Source: Margaritispora aquatica
Lineage: Eukaryota; Ascomycota; Leotiomycetes; Helotiales; Discinellaceae
Direction: 5' to 3'
Assembly (NCBI GenBank): GCA_007644065.1
Contig: VJWN01000009.1
Span: 558,001 to 622,000, forward strand
Length of the DNA stretch: 64,000 nucleotides
Part shown: positions 37,101 to 47,972 of the stretch, in pieces
Position numbering within the stretch: position 1 is the stretch's first letter
How the letters are laid out: the number at the start of each line of letters is the position of its first letter
The notes under the pieces: generated by a model
What the model saw: the letters and a program-made list of their open reading frames with translations, nothing else
Told to the model about the DNA's origin: nothing
The model's database searches: none
Made by a program: the position numbers and the translations under genes

Positions 37101-38668
37101 TTCATCATTGGGCATTTGCACAGCAGGTGAAGTGGAAGGAGGAATCGAATCAATTATTGTAGGTGTAGTTTCTGGTTCTTTCGCCAACTCAGTTTTGACA
37201 GTATCGTCAGATTGGAAGCGAGGTTTGCTTGCTTTTCCAAAACCATTAGAACTTTTTGTTGTAGCCATAGATTCGTCTTCAGCTACAAGGTCAATACTTT
37301 GTTCTCTTTCTCGTGGAACAGACCTTTCACTGCTGCGTGTAGGCGGTCGTAGATCTTCCCGCCTCATTGCTGGGCTAGATAAAGGTGCAGGCACGAGACT
37401 ATCCGCTGAGTTCTGATTTCGTTGGCGTGGGTCTCCAAGATTAGGAATTGGAGGTCTTCTTCGTTCTGAAAGTTGAGGTGCAGCAGGAACTTGAGATGTC
37501 GGTGCTGGCACAGGAGGTATCTCATTGGAATCTTTACTACTAGAGAAACTACCCTCCGGGGTGTTTGTCCTTTGTGATGTCGGGGTTACGCTTCTATCCT
37601 GAAATCGTCCAGGAGCGCTAGGTAACCCATTCATACCAGCACGTGATCTAGGTGCTTGATTTACACCGTCATCACTTCTGCCAAAGGATTCCTGACTTTG
37701 ATTCGAACCTCCTAATCTTCGCAAACTCGATGGATTCTGAGGCATACCATTGTTATTCGACTCCATACTACTACTTGGGGAATCTCCTCGCGTTGTTCGC
37801 ATTTGTGGTCTTCCAGCTTGCGAGTAGCTTGGCATTGGACCGTTGTTTGGAGGCATTTGCGCCTGTGGCCGTTGCACAGCATCTCGGCTGGGCTGATTCC
37901 TCAGTGGTGGTTCTCTCGATGGGTCCCGTCTTGGAGGTCGACCCGGTGGTTGTCCATATGGTGACCCTGGACTGCTTGATGGGAGGGAAGAGGGCGGAGG
38001 TCGTACAGCCGCTGCAGAAACACCCAGAAGCTGTTCTCGTTCTCGAGTTTCAAATCCTACTAATTCTGGCGCCTTTCCTCCCGTGTATTTCGTGTAGATC
38101 TTGACAAGACTCGCTATGAAAAACTGCTTTTCCTTCTGTGTATGTGCTTGCCAATAGTAAGGCTTCCCAATAGTGACAGTAAATCCAACTCCACCAGCCC
38201 ACTCCTTTTGCTGTGCTTCTTCCTGTGAAGTGGGAACTACGCCACTGTATGACTGAACAGCTGTAAGATCGTCCAGTAACCAAGTCTTTCCAATCGAAAA
38301 CGAGCCATTGACATTCTCTCTTGCTTTGTGCATGCGTACTCTTCCTGATTTGCGCACCGCGACAATGATCAGGCGAGGCTTCTTCGCATTGGGATTACTG
38401 TTCGGTGGCGCCGGAGAGGAAGGATAAGCAGCATCTTCAATAATCTTGATGTGCGTGATATATGATTCCAAAACTGAAGATAAAAACCGTTAGCTCGAAC
38501 AAATTCGCTCTCTACACACTAGTCTGGGATTGTCCTACGAGAATCACTCTCATCCTTCTTCCCAAAGCAAGTCTCTATGATACGCTGTTTCTCATCCTCA
38601 AAGATCTGGGCTCTTGTCCTCCCACCATTCCCGCCGACCCCGCCAGGTCCATTCTGAGAACCTTCCAT
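34113..38668 (-). CDS. SEC3: Exocyst complex component Sec3
   Basis: Landmark exocyst subunit that binds PI(4,5)P2 and Rho-GTPases and tethers secretory vesicles at growth sites. It has 1,464 residues in four exons: 38539-38668, 36279-38473, 35082-36232 and 34113-35031; junction phases match throughout. The start MEGSQNGPGGVGG is followed by RAQIFEDEKQRIIETCF. The N-terminal PIP2-binding PH-like domain (about residues 44-155) includes KKPRLIIVAVRKSGRVRMHK and GKPYYWQAHTQKEKQFF. A disordered Pro/Ser linker follows (about 160-620) with twice-repeated RPGLGPMIKKK motifs. The helical exocyst region occupies the rest (IESLGIDPNILGDRGGDLVE; LFAREVDRSEWEELLKMYE). It ends SAFKK. The gene is divergent from the SRP40/Nopp140 gene, with 586 bp between starts. 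Confidence 0.95.
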
Positions 38669-39254
38669 TTGGCGGAGCCACGTCTTCCAAGCAAATTGAT
38701 CGTCGAGGTCGTGGCATTCACGAGAAGATACTACTTTGATAGCACTTTAGCGATCGCCGACTACGCATATCGATGATTGTGTACAGTCGTGGGCGTCAAT
38801 CAAGGGATGGGTGGTTCTGCGTTATCGAGGATTCAAAGTCTAAAGAGCTTCGTCTTCCTTAACATCAAGTGTGGCTAAGAAACTGTAACGGGAGACTGCA
38901 CAGACTAGTACGCAGTTTGAAGCTAGGAGAAGATTGTTTCCCATGGATGTTTACGGATCAATTTTCATATTATCTATCAGTGATGTTCTCCTTCTCTCTC
39001 TAAATAGTGAGTAATAAATAAAAAATGAGATTATAAAGTATTTCTGGAATTAGTATTGCTGAACTGCACAGCTTCATGAAGCTCCGTGTTGCAGCCTGAG
39101 GCATCAAGGCAGCTGCAATATGCAGCTAGTGCTAGCTCCCGCCTTCGCGAGCTTTCGAACCAATTTTTTTTTGTTTGGAAAAGAGTTGCTTTCCACCTCC
39201 AACTTCAGATTTCTGCAAATACTCAGCATCTATAAGGTCAATTCGCCCTCCACG
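38669..39254. promoter_or_regulatory. Shared divergent promoter region, SEC3 / SRP40
   Basis: 586 bp between oppositely oriented starts. A TATAAGG sits at about 39230 just before the SRP40 ATG, too close to be its TATA box if that ATG is right. No other nameable element. Confidence 0.45.
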
Positions 39255-40781
39255 ATGTCGGGAAATCCAAACATGCAGAAGATTGGGAAGCGGAAGAATG
39301 CTCCTGGACAGGAGGCGCCTGGTTGGCTTTTTCCAGCCAAAGGAAAGCCTGCCGCTACCGCAAATCCTCAAGTTGGGGCCGCCAAAAACAAGAAAGATAA
39401 GAAGGTTGCTCAGGATCTTCTCAAACGTCGCGCTGCGGAAGTCGCCAAGGTCACACCGCCATCTCAACTTCTCGAGCTTGTGGGAGCATTCCTAGCCGAA
39501 TTTGAATTCACTACTACGAGCCGAACTTTCAAGACCGAACTTGCCTCTCGAGGTAGTACGCCTGGTGATGTGGAGGGAACACCGTCGCTGACGACGATCT
39601 TTGACGAGTGGCGCAATCTGAAGGACGAAAGCAAGGCTATCGAGCAGAAGGAGGCCGTGGAGGTCAAGGTCAAGAAGTCCAAGCCTACGAAGATGGAGAA
39701 ACCAAAGCAGGATTCCAGCAGCAGTGAGAGCGCTAGCAGCAGCGACAGTGATCAGGATAGCGACGTTGAGATGGAGGATGCCCCACCAGCCAAGAAGGCG
39801 TCTGCAAAGCGCTCTCCTTCTCCCTCTTCCTCATCCTCGAGTAGCTCGGACAGCGATGCCGACGACGAAAAGGAAACACCAGCTGCGAAAATCCCATCAC
39901 CAAAACCAAAAACAAACACATTGAAGCGCAAAATGTCGTCTAGCAGCGACTCATCCTCATCTGGATCCAGCTCAAGCTCGGAAGACGATGCTCCCAAGAC
40001 TAAGAAGATCAAGACTGTTTCGAGCTCATCTTCAGCCTCGTCTTCTGATTCTGAATCAAGCTCAGACAATTCGACTTCCAAAGTTCAACTAAAAAAGAAG
40101 GCTGCTAAGGTTGCGAAGAGTGATTCTTCTTCGGAGTCAAGCTCGGAGTCAAGCTCGGATTCTAGTTCAGAGGATGAAGCCCCTGTATCAAAGAAATCTG
40201 CAGATGCCAGCAGTTCCTCTGAAAGTTCATCGTCCGATTCTGAGAGTGATTCCGATTCATCTACAACATCTCTCGCCAAGAAAACTCCTCTACCTCAGTC
40301 TGATTCAGACTCTTCTGGCAGCGGTTCAGACTCTGAAGATGAAAAGAAAGCTGTCGTTGATTCTGACACCACGAGCGCTACACTTTCCGAGGGACACAAG
40401 AAGGTTTCATCCTCCTCCGACTCTTCATCTTCTGATTCCTCTTCTGATTCGGATGCTGAGCCAAAGGCTGCAAAGGTCATTAAGAAGGTCACCACAACCA
40501 TTGCCCGCCAATTATCTCCGCCACTGCCACCTGACCCAATCGTAAAGTACAAGAAGAAAACCAACGAGCCCTTCTCACGAATTCCAAAGGACATCAAGGT
40601 TGACGAGCGCTTGGCGAGCAATGCCTATGTTCCTTACGACTATGCCCAAAAAGCACACGAGGATTTGATTGTTACGAGAGGCAAGGGTTTCACCAAGGAG
40701 AAGAACAAGAAGAAGAGAGGAAGCTACAAGGGTGGTTATATTGATGTTGAAGGAAAGAAGGGCATCAAGTTCGAGGATTGA
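39255..40781 (+). CDS. SRP40: Nucleolar phosphoprotein, Nopp140/SRP40 homologue
   Basis: Nucleolar chaperone for box C/D and H/ACA snoRNPs and RNA polymerase I assembly factors. It has 508 residues and no intron. The N-terminal region has a LisH-like helix (SQLLELVGAFLAEFEFTTTS). The centre is a long alternation of acidic Ser tracts (SSSSSDSDADDEKE, SSSESSSSDSESDSDSS) with Lys/Pro/Ala-rich basic spacers, the hallmark of Nopp140 and a CK2 target. The conserved SRP40 C-terminal domain contains EPFSRIPKDIKVDERLASNA, YAQKAHEDLIVTRGKGF and KKKRGSYKGGYIDVEG. The start was chosen at 39255 (CACGATGTCG). An in-frame ATG at 39120 would add 45 residues of hydrophobic, non-nucleolar character and is less likely. 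Confidence 0.95.
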   Translation: MSGNPNMQKIGKRKNAPGQEAPGWLFPAKGKPAATANPQVGAAKNKKDKKVAQDLLKRRAAEVAKVTPPSQLLELVGAFLAEFEFTTTSRTFKTELASRGSTPGDVEGTPSLTTIFDEWRNLKDESKAIEQKEAVEVKVKKSKPTKMEKPKQDSSSSESASSSDSDQDSDVEMEDAPPAKKASAKRSPSPSSSSSSSSDSDADDEKETPAAKIPSPKPKTNTLKRKMSSSSDSSSSGSSSSSEDDAPKTKKIKTVSSSSSASSSDSESSSDNSTSKVQLKKKAAKVAKSDSSSESSSESSSDSSSEDEAPVSKKSADASSSSESSSSDSESDSDSSTTSLAKKTPLPQSDSDSSGSGSDSEDEKKAVVDSDTTSATLSEGHKKVSSSSDSSSSDSSSDSDAEPKAAKVIKKVTTTIARQLSPPLPPDPIVKYKKKTNEPFSRIPKDIKVDERLASNAYVPYDYAQKAHEDLIVTRGKGFTKEKNKKKRGSYKGGYIDVEGKKGIKFED

Positions 40782-41595
40782 TGATCATCCAGTATGGAAT
40801 AAAAATTGGAGGCGCTGTGAGATAGTGAAAAGGGCTTTTGGCGTTATCAGGCGTTGTATAGGGTTGATTACGATACACCAAGGCTGTTAGACAATTGAGA
40901 ATATCGATGACTAAGCTATTATATCGTCTATAATGACTACCCAACCACTTGCTTTTTTTTTCTATCCCTCTAACGCCATACAGAGTTGAATAATCTTTTC
41001 TTTTGACTTCCCCTCACAATCGAGATCGTTATCTAAGGAGACCATCCCACTGCAAAATGCAATACTTCTCTAGTATCAGATTTGCTCTTGTTGCCTTATA
41101 TATGCTGATGCAATTCAGCCGAGAGAAGTAGCTGCTCTTGACCAATCAGATCTAGACGACATTTACATGCCCAGCAAGAATACTGCACACAGGCCCGCCA
41201 GAAAATCACAATAAATTGTGATGTCAGAAGGCGAAGCAATTCGATGTCGTGCATAAAGAGCCTCATCAATCCGCTTCTCCTCACCGAGCCTCGAAAAATG
41301 ACCAACGCTTCGTCTGCGGCGGAGTCCTTGGCAGGCTTTTCTCCTAGCGTGGAGGCCACCCTGGTCCACAGTGTTGATATTGAGTGTTAGGTCTTCGTGT
41401 TTGTAACTTCTAATTTCAAGTATATACTTTACAGAAAGTAATCAAAATACCTTAGACGTTTCTGCCTTGGACCACTACTTCGATTAAGACAGTGTTTTTA
41501 ATCTCGAGATCCACACGGACCGGTCCGAAGCCTGAGACGAGGCTTGACAACATCAATAACAACAAAGGACTTTGTCCTCACTCGAAATAAATAGC
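40782..41595. other. Intergenic, about 0.8 kb
   Basis: SRP40 3' flank and the upstream region of the membrane-protein gene. A minus-strand ORF at 41096-41359 has no recognised domain. Confidence 0.5.
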
Positions 41596-43216
41596 ATGTC
41601 GAACTGGCTACCGAGTAAGCCGAACAACGATGCCGGAGAATGGAGACTCGACATTGTCTCCCTTTTGGCTGTCATTGGTGAGAGTTCAATGGAAGCACAT
41701 TCTCAAGCTTTGACAGCCTCATGGACATGTATTCTTCCTCGAATTGTTCCCGCTCCTCAAGCTTTGCTCAGTTAGTCCTCAATACATAATTGGAGTTTGC
41801 TGATATACTAATACACTTGCAGAACCAACTCGTCCTACTCGAATGCCACAGTTTGATGCCAGTGTTGTCGGTGTTCACAATGGTGTATCCGTACCCATGC
41901 TAAACTATTGGGCCAATATCATACATCGTTCGTCTACATTCCATTCGGTGCCAGCACAACGAAAACGGATTCCAAGACATATGCTGATTTCTCATAGCTA
42001 TCGAAGACCTGCCTCGGTATGGATTCCAAGTACTCAGAATTGTCCACAGGGAGGTGAACAAGAAGACGAGTCCGCCTGGGTCAAAACATGGTGCGAAGCT
42101 CAAGCAATCAGATTCTACCGGCGTGGAGCTTGATGCGATAGAGAACGGTGGCATACCTCCTCAGCCTCTGCGTCGGCGGGGCACATTCAAGGCCATAGCC
42201 CAGAAGGTTGGAGCTCTCAAAGACAAAGAATCTGTCGCTAGGATTCCTCTGCATACGTTCTCTCCCCTGAACGTGCTCTCAGTCGTTTCATGCATCGCCA
42301 CGATCGGCCTCTTTATAGCAGCTGCTTTGGAAGAAGATGGGACCGCAATGGTTGCTCTGGGTACTATTTCGTTAAATTCGTCGATCGTGGGGTATGCATC
42401 ATCATGGCAACCAGCCCTGACAGGTCGAACCTTCAAGAACGAGGTTCCCGACGGTGATGTTGTAATCTTGAAAAAGGAAGGAGCATTTCTCCTTGTCAGG
42501 TGCAACGAGGAGGTTGCTAGAGAATTATACTCTGGACCGGACGTATGCAAATATCACGTAAGTACAAATTGTAGTCCACGTCGCATGAAGTGAGCATTAT
42601 GCATATATATAGGCAAGAAAGCTAACTTTAAAATTGCCTTCAGGTCAGGACTCGATACTACCGAGTACTAGTCGGAATCGGCACCTTCCTGCTCATGGCA
42701 TCGGTGGTTTTCTTGGGTAATTGTAAATTTTTCATGCAAGCCGCCATAGGCTTGTCATACATAACTCTGAACGGGATGTATTGGGCGATATCCTTGATCA
42801 GAAAGAAACACTTTTGGAATTTGGATCGATACGAATGGACATACGAAACTCCCGATGACGCTAAGAACGCGCAGCTGGATCAGGACGGCCCAAGAAATCC
42901 AATGACTGTCGCGAGTTATACACGTACTCTCTGGTATGCCATCCGGGAGACGAAGAGCAGCAGATGGGTGAGAACAAGCAGTACTGGGGCACCAAACACT
43001 CCTGTGTGGGATGCATGGCTCAAAGAGGCTGAAGCCCAAGCAACTGCTGAACATCGAGGTTGGGATTCTGTACAGGCGTTTAAGGATATCATGGCTGGAA
43101 CTTATGACTCGGCTGCGGCGAGCGCAAGGGCCGTCGAGAATGCACAGCCCAAGCAGCAAGCACAGCAAAATATCTCCACAGTCGATTTCGAACATTCGAA
43201 GAGAGGAATAGCATAG
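41596..43216 (+). CDS. Multi-pass membrane protein, unknown function; 5' exon structure unresolved
   Basis: Not a named family. The 3' part is clear: an exon open from about 41998 to 42557, an intron 42558-42643 (GTAAGT donor, GCTAAC branch, TTCAG acceptor; phase 0) and a last exon 42644-43216. It encodes four likely membrane segments (VLSVVSCIATIGLFIAAALE; AMVALGTISLNSSIVGYASS; VLVGIGTFLLMASVVFLG; FFMQAAIGLSYITLNGMYWA), a basic stretch PLRRRGTFKAIAQKV before the first, and a charged cytosolic tail with a YTRTLWYAIRET motif. At the 5' end an ATG at 41596 begins MSNWLPSKPNNDAGEWRLDI. Between about 41678 and 41998 coding-like sequence appears in different frames, and I could not find one convincing set of introns. 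CATAG at 41993-41997 is a likely acceptor leading into EDLPRYGFQVLRIVHREVNK. It is either a gene with several short introns or one damaged at its 5' half. Confidence 0.55.
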
Positions 43217-43941
43217 TATACGTGGTTAGGAAAGAGGTTGGACAGCGGTTTTTACTCATGATGAAGTTTAGCATTGTATCAGTTGGTTATTTATGAGCGT
43301 TCAAGAACTCTAGCATTTCAGCGGGTGTATTTACGTGGTCCTTGGATGAGAGCATACGATGAATGACGAATCACAATCAGGAAAATAAGGTTAATTGGAT
43401 ATAGATGGGGTCTTGGCAGCAAAACGGCCCGGAGAGCCATTTCAATACGGATCTCATCCATATCTGTAATTAAAGTTGGTATACTGTAATAATAAGGTCA
43501 AATATTTCATCTTGAAACTCACACATTGTCCAGGATATGCTTCAAGCATGTTGTTATGTGTGATCAATTTTGAGGTGGAAGGGCTTCTGCTCTAGGGTCG
43601 AGTTGTCCTAGTTGTGGGATCTCTATCTTAATTCCAGATATGTTAAATCATTGAATCTGCTCAGATGGAAAGGTGAATTTAACTTTCGAAAATTTCGAAA
43701 TTTGCTTCGCGAGTCGACACAATGAAGACTCGCCAGCATTGAGGAATAAAGCTATTGGTAAAGTGAGTTTGTACTTGACTCTATTCTTTGGAAACCTTCA
43801 ATGTTCACTTTTGGCTTTTTGGCTTAAGTAGAAGAAGCCTCGACGTAATCGAACTACCTACATCTCTTCTCCACCACCACCACCAAACAAAACACATATA
43901 TCAAAAATTGCAGGCCAAAGACTGCTTGCTACTTCTGTACA
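43217..43941. other. Intergenic, about 0.7 kb
   Basis: AT-rich; 3' flank of the membrane-protein gene and promoter of the BTB-like gene. No gene is supported. Confidence 0.55.
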
Positions 43942-45147
43942 ATGGAGACACCCAGGCTTGTAAGCTTTTGAGATCCTATTGTTGTCCTTTTGTAGCATGT
44001 TCTAACCTCTTTTACAGCCTCAGATGATTGTCCTCTCTAAGGATGGCGATCTCACCTTACGTCTGCATACAGTAGTGGACAAAGATACCAAGTTTCAGTC
44101 CATCATTGCTACCCTACTGGTTTCTCGTCGAGTCCTGATCACCCATTCCAAACCCTTTAGGAATGAGCTTGCCATGAATAAAACCCAGAGGATCATGGAT
44201 ATAGAGGAGAACAGCCCTGTAAGCGTGGCTATTGTCCTCTATGCCCTTCATGGGGAGTCTTTCCATCACTTCAGTATCGTCTCAATCGAAATTGTTTGGG
44301 ACGTAATTGAATACTGCAGGAAGAGAGAAATTGATACCAAAACTCTAAAGGCTTGGTTTGCCAAGTTAATGGCAACAAAGCCTTTGGATAAGCTCAATGC
44401 TAATGACATGAGACGGCTGTTGCTACCAACTTATGTATTCGACCACGCAAAGGCGTTCGCCGTACTCTCCAAACGCTTGGCATATGAGCTCACTGTCAGC
44501 ATCACAGAGTTGAACGCTTCACCACATTCTCACCTTGAGTTGGACAGTGTCATTTTATGTACATCATTCTATCTCTATTTGTACGGCTTGGTGGCTGACT
44601 TTATTTAGTTGCGCTCAATGGTGCTCGAGGATCTCTGCGATCTGACCTTATCAAATGCCTCATGGGACCGCTCGAAGAATTTACCAGAATTCAATGCAGT
44701 TGCCGAAGGAAAGCTTTACTCAGCTATGTGACTTCACTTACCAAAACCCACCTCTGGCCTATGGAAAGTCATCACAAGCATTCTGTCAAAGACATTCTAA
44801 TGAGCCCTGGCTTGGTCGACTTCAACCCCAGGATTCCAGAAGGTACCTGTTACCGTTGCAAGCTCATACTCAGTAGCACAAGAGTTGCAGCAACTCGCTT
44901 GAAAATTCTCGATAAGTTTCAGGGCCTGTGTCTGGATTGCATTGAGCGCACCAGAGATGGAGTGAGCCACGCAGTCTACTGGGAGAGCGATCTCGGCCAT
45001 AGAGAGCATAGTCGGCGCTGTCGAATTGACCATGGGCAGTCGACCTGGTACTTTTCGTTCGTGGGAAAAGACAGACGACATGAGATGTTGTTGCATACTA
45101 ACAAGAAGATGCTCGATATTGATACTGGAGACTTCGTATACATGTAG
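43942..45147 (+). CDS. BTB-like, Cys-rich fungal protein (paralogue A)
   Basis: 365 residues in three exons: 43942-43959 (METPRL), 44018-44558 and 44609-45147; introns are phase 0 and phase 1 and the sum is in frame. It is the paralogue of the minus-strand gene at 46246-47614. Shared order: a beta-strand start (KDGDLTLRL, against GNLTLRLYRED in the other), a BTB/POZ-like fold with VSRRVLITHSKPFRNEL, a helical part ending in FDHAKAFAV...LAYELT, then ALNGARGSLRSDL and a Cys-rich C-terminal half. That half has CSC, CYRC and LCLDC pairs and ends RCRIDHGQSTWYFSFVGK. The Cys/His spacing suggests a zinc site, not a named finger. BTB-like proteins of this shape are expanded in filamentous ascomycetes; none has an assigned role that I can cite. 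The last intron sits at the same codon and phase in both paralogues. Confidence 0.82.
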
Positions 45148-46245
45148 GTCAGTGGTGACGACACCGAGAATGATGGCAGGAGTGGAGATGAGAGTTGATC
45201 TGAAGTATCATCTTTCAAAGGATTTCACGAATCAAAGCAAGGATCGCCGAGCTTCGTCGATTTCCTCACTGATCTTGGTTTAAACCCCCAAAGCATGCAT
45301 GGCACATTTAGCGAGCTTTTATCAATCTTACAAGCAAACGTCAAAATATGAAATGACGACGCTCATAAACCAGCTTCTCCTCATCATTTCTAGCCTCAAT
45401 TATGTCTCAGACGCATTTCCTCCATATTCTCATATGTAACTGAACATAAAATGTAATCGTGCCCTGAGCTAATGTAGCAATGTGACACCTTCCGATTCGT
45501 AGATTCTCAAAAATTATTTTCTAAGATGTTCTGAGTAGAAGGAGAAGATGGCTGTTGTTGGATGGGGTTCCATGGAGGAGGGAGGGCAGACATTCATGGA
45601 TGCGATGAAAGCCCTGTTGAATATGCAGCAATGGGTACTCACTTCGAGTTGATGATTGAGGGAGCATGTATGAAGTAAAGGCTAGGGGAGAGACTTCGCT
45701 AGCGAATGTCTTCTAGTCGTTCCCATTAAGTTATGAGTAAAACCAAATGCTTTTGTGCATGGCTGGATCCTATATCAAGCATACAAATATCCCTTTTGCG
45801 AGATTTTTTTCGCTAATTTTGACAGCTATAGGCCAATTTTATATGCAAAGCCTCCAAAACTGATTCTTCAACACACGCACAACTCAAACCTAATTTCCCA
45901 AGATAATGATAGTTAGATCTAACGATCCTCAAGCAATCAAGCACCAAAATTTTCAGAATTGATGCTTTTAATTTGCACACACATTTCGGTCAAGCCATTG
46001 TCTTGAATCGACAGCAGATTAATCCTCTTTGATACTCGAAGTTTACTTGCTATCTTACACAAGGTAGTAGGCATACTTAGCTGACTACCCACTCGCAACG
46101 CAAACAAAGCAACCAAGTTACACAACCGCGATCCCAGAGTATTAAACGACGAGACCTTCTCGACAGACAACAGAAAATCGAGCCTCAAGAAACAGCGCAC
46201 TGAACATATCCCGCCTATTCCAAGAGCCCCGCTTAATCTCTCTGC
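45148..46245. other. Intergenic between convergent paralogues
   Basis: About 1.1 kb between the stop codons of the two BTB-like paralogues. AT-rich, with no supported gene and no visible transposon remnant. Confidence 0.55.
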
Positions 46246-47614
46246 TCAGTTCATCTCATCCTTCTTCCTCTTCCTTGCCTCCATAGCCCTGGAGAAGTAA
46301 CTACCCTCTTGCTTTCTTGCCAGCCAGGAGAAGTACCAGCTCGGCTGATCATGCTGGAACCTACACTTGATTCCCATTTCCTGCTGACCAGTCCAAACCT
46401 TCCGCTTATAATAGTGATCATACTCGTAGTCCCAGCTCCGGCGTTCCGGCTTATCAATACAATCAAGACACAGTCCATCAAAATTAGACTGGGCGTTTTT
46501 GATAGCAGGCAGAACGACTCTGGTAGCGAGATCCTTAGAGCAACTGCCGCAGAAAGAAGCGAGGGGTTCGTATGTAAAGGTTCGGAGCTTCACGAGGACG
46601 GCTTGGATCGAAATTTGGTCTTTGCCGTGGAGGCTCTTCTCTAGTGGCCACGCACCCGTCTCCTTCAAAGCATAGAGAAAGGTGAACAGGCACGCTTCCT
46701 TGCACCCGCAGTGTCTGTCGAGCAGTTGATCGATGGCTGCATAGATCCTCTCGTGGATCTTGGTTCGGAGACTACCCCGAGCGGCGTTCAGAGCAGCTAG
46801 GAAGATATGTCAGATTCTACTTTGGCAGGAATGTAGATGGAGCAAGACATACTGATAATCCTGTGTTCGAGATGTAAATGGCGATGGCGTGTTGGGTTTA
46901 CTTCGGCCGTGTGGCCAGCAACTTCATAGACGACCTTGCGAGTCGCATGAGCGAATGCCTTTGCATGATCAAACTCATGACACGGAAAGAGCAGTTGGCG
47001 AAGATCGTCAATGTCAAACTTTTGAAAATTCTCTCCTCCATTGCGCTTGATCCACTCCTCAAACCACGTATTCAGCTTCTCCAGATGGAAGAAGTAGATC
47101 CGGGAAACGCAGATGATGCCGAACAAATCCTTGATGGACATAGAGTAGCTCGAGTCTTCCATCGCATCGTGGTAGAAGCGAAGCCAAAACTCCAATGCTA
47201 CAACCTCCACCTCTCCAATGTCAACAATACCCGCACCGGACTCTCTCCATGGGCCATTAGGACGAAGCATGGCTGTCATATGAGAAGAGTTCTTCATGAG
47301 CACGTCTCTGTTGACCTTCAAGGTCGCCAGAAGTTCGCCTTTGGTGACTTCGCCGTGAGCTGATATGAATGTTGCATTTTCGTCTTCGCGATAGAGACGG
47401 AGTGTGAGGTTTCCAGTAGCATCGATAATGATGTTGCGAACCTAAGGTGAATCTGTCAGATTGTGATATTAGATATGGGAGTTTTGCAGACTCACCGGAG
47501 CAGTAGGATGGTAGCTGACAGCATCGTCAGGAGCTGCAGCAGTTCCGAACTGCGCTTAATTAGATTAGATCTGAGAGGTTGACCCTTGATTAGACTTACG
47601 AGAGAGTCTGACAT
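46246..47614 (-). CDS. BTB-like, Cys-rich fungal protein (paralogue B)
   Basis: 402 residues in four exons: 47600-47614 (MSDSL), 47496-47549, 46853-47441 and 46246-46796. All introns are short (50-56 nt) with GTAAGT, GTGAGT and GTATGT donors, and the sum is in frame. The order is as in paralogue A: VRNIIIDATGNLTLRLYRED, then VNRDVLMKNSSHMTAML (typical BTB/POZ 'store by default' position), VVALEFWLRFYHDAMED, a helical part to FDHAKAFAHATRKVVYEVAG, then ALNAARGSLRTKI and the Cys-rich region with CGCKEAC, FCGSC and LCLDC. It ends KCRFQHDQPSWYFSWLARK plus a basic tail. The molecular role is unknown. It is convergent with paralogue A, so the pair probably arose by local inverted duplication, now strongly diverged. 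Confidence 0.87.
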
Positions 47615-47972
47615 ATTGCTGAAGAAGCGTGTCTGACGGGATGGATTTGTGTGGAAGAGTTCTTGTTGTGAAAGGTTGGAAATGTTTTCCGTTGATATGA
47701 GTTGTGAAAGAAAAGTGAAGAACTTCAAGCAGAGAACCTTTGAAGAGGAATGAAAGTGAAGATTCCCCCTTGACTGAAAAAGTGCACCTGGAAACTGAAG
47801 GTGAACTTGTAGGCAGCGTGTTGGCGAGATAGTCGACTAGATATCTGCTCTGCCCACAAAATTCTGACCACTCGAAGGTGAATTCGAATACAGTAGCATT
47901 AGGATCAATTGGTATACCTTGCCTTGGCCTTCGATGTATTAAAATTGTATTAAATATTATCAACATGTCTCA
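47615..47972. other. Intergenic
   Basis: Short spacer between the paralogue B start and the ERG27 stop; both genes are on the minus strand, so it holds the promoter of B. Confidence 0.55.

Noticed and set aside
36358..37416. Plus-strand ORFs of 193 and 150 codons opposite Sec3
   Set aside because: Antisense shadows of the Sec3 Pro/Ser-rich linker.
39120..39254. In-frame upstream ATG of the SRP40 gene
   Set aside because: Would add a hydrophobic stretch foreign to Nopp140-family N-termini; 39255 has better context.
42017..42049. GTATGG...CACAG as an intron in the membrane-protein gene
   Set aside because: Only 33 nt, shorter than the other introns here, and the frame that continues into exon 3 is already open across it.
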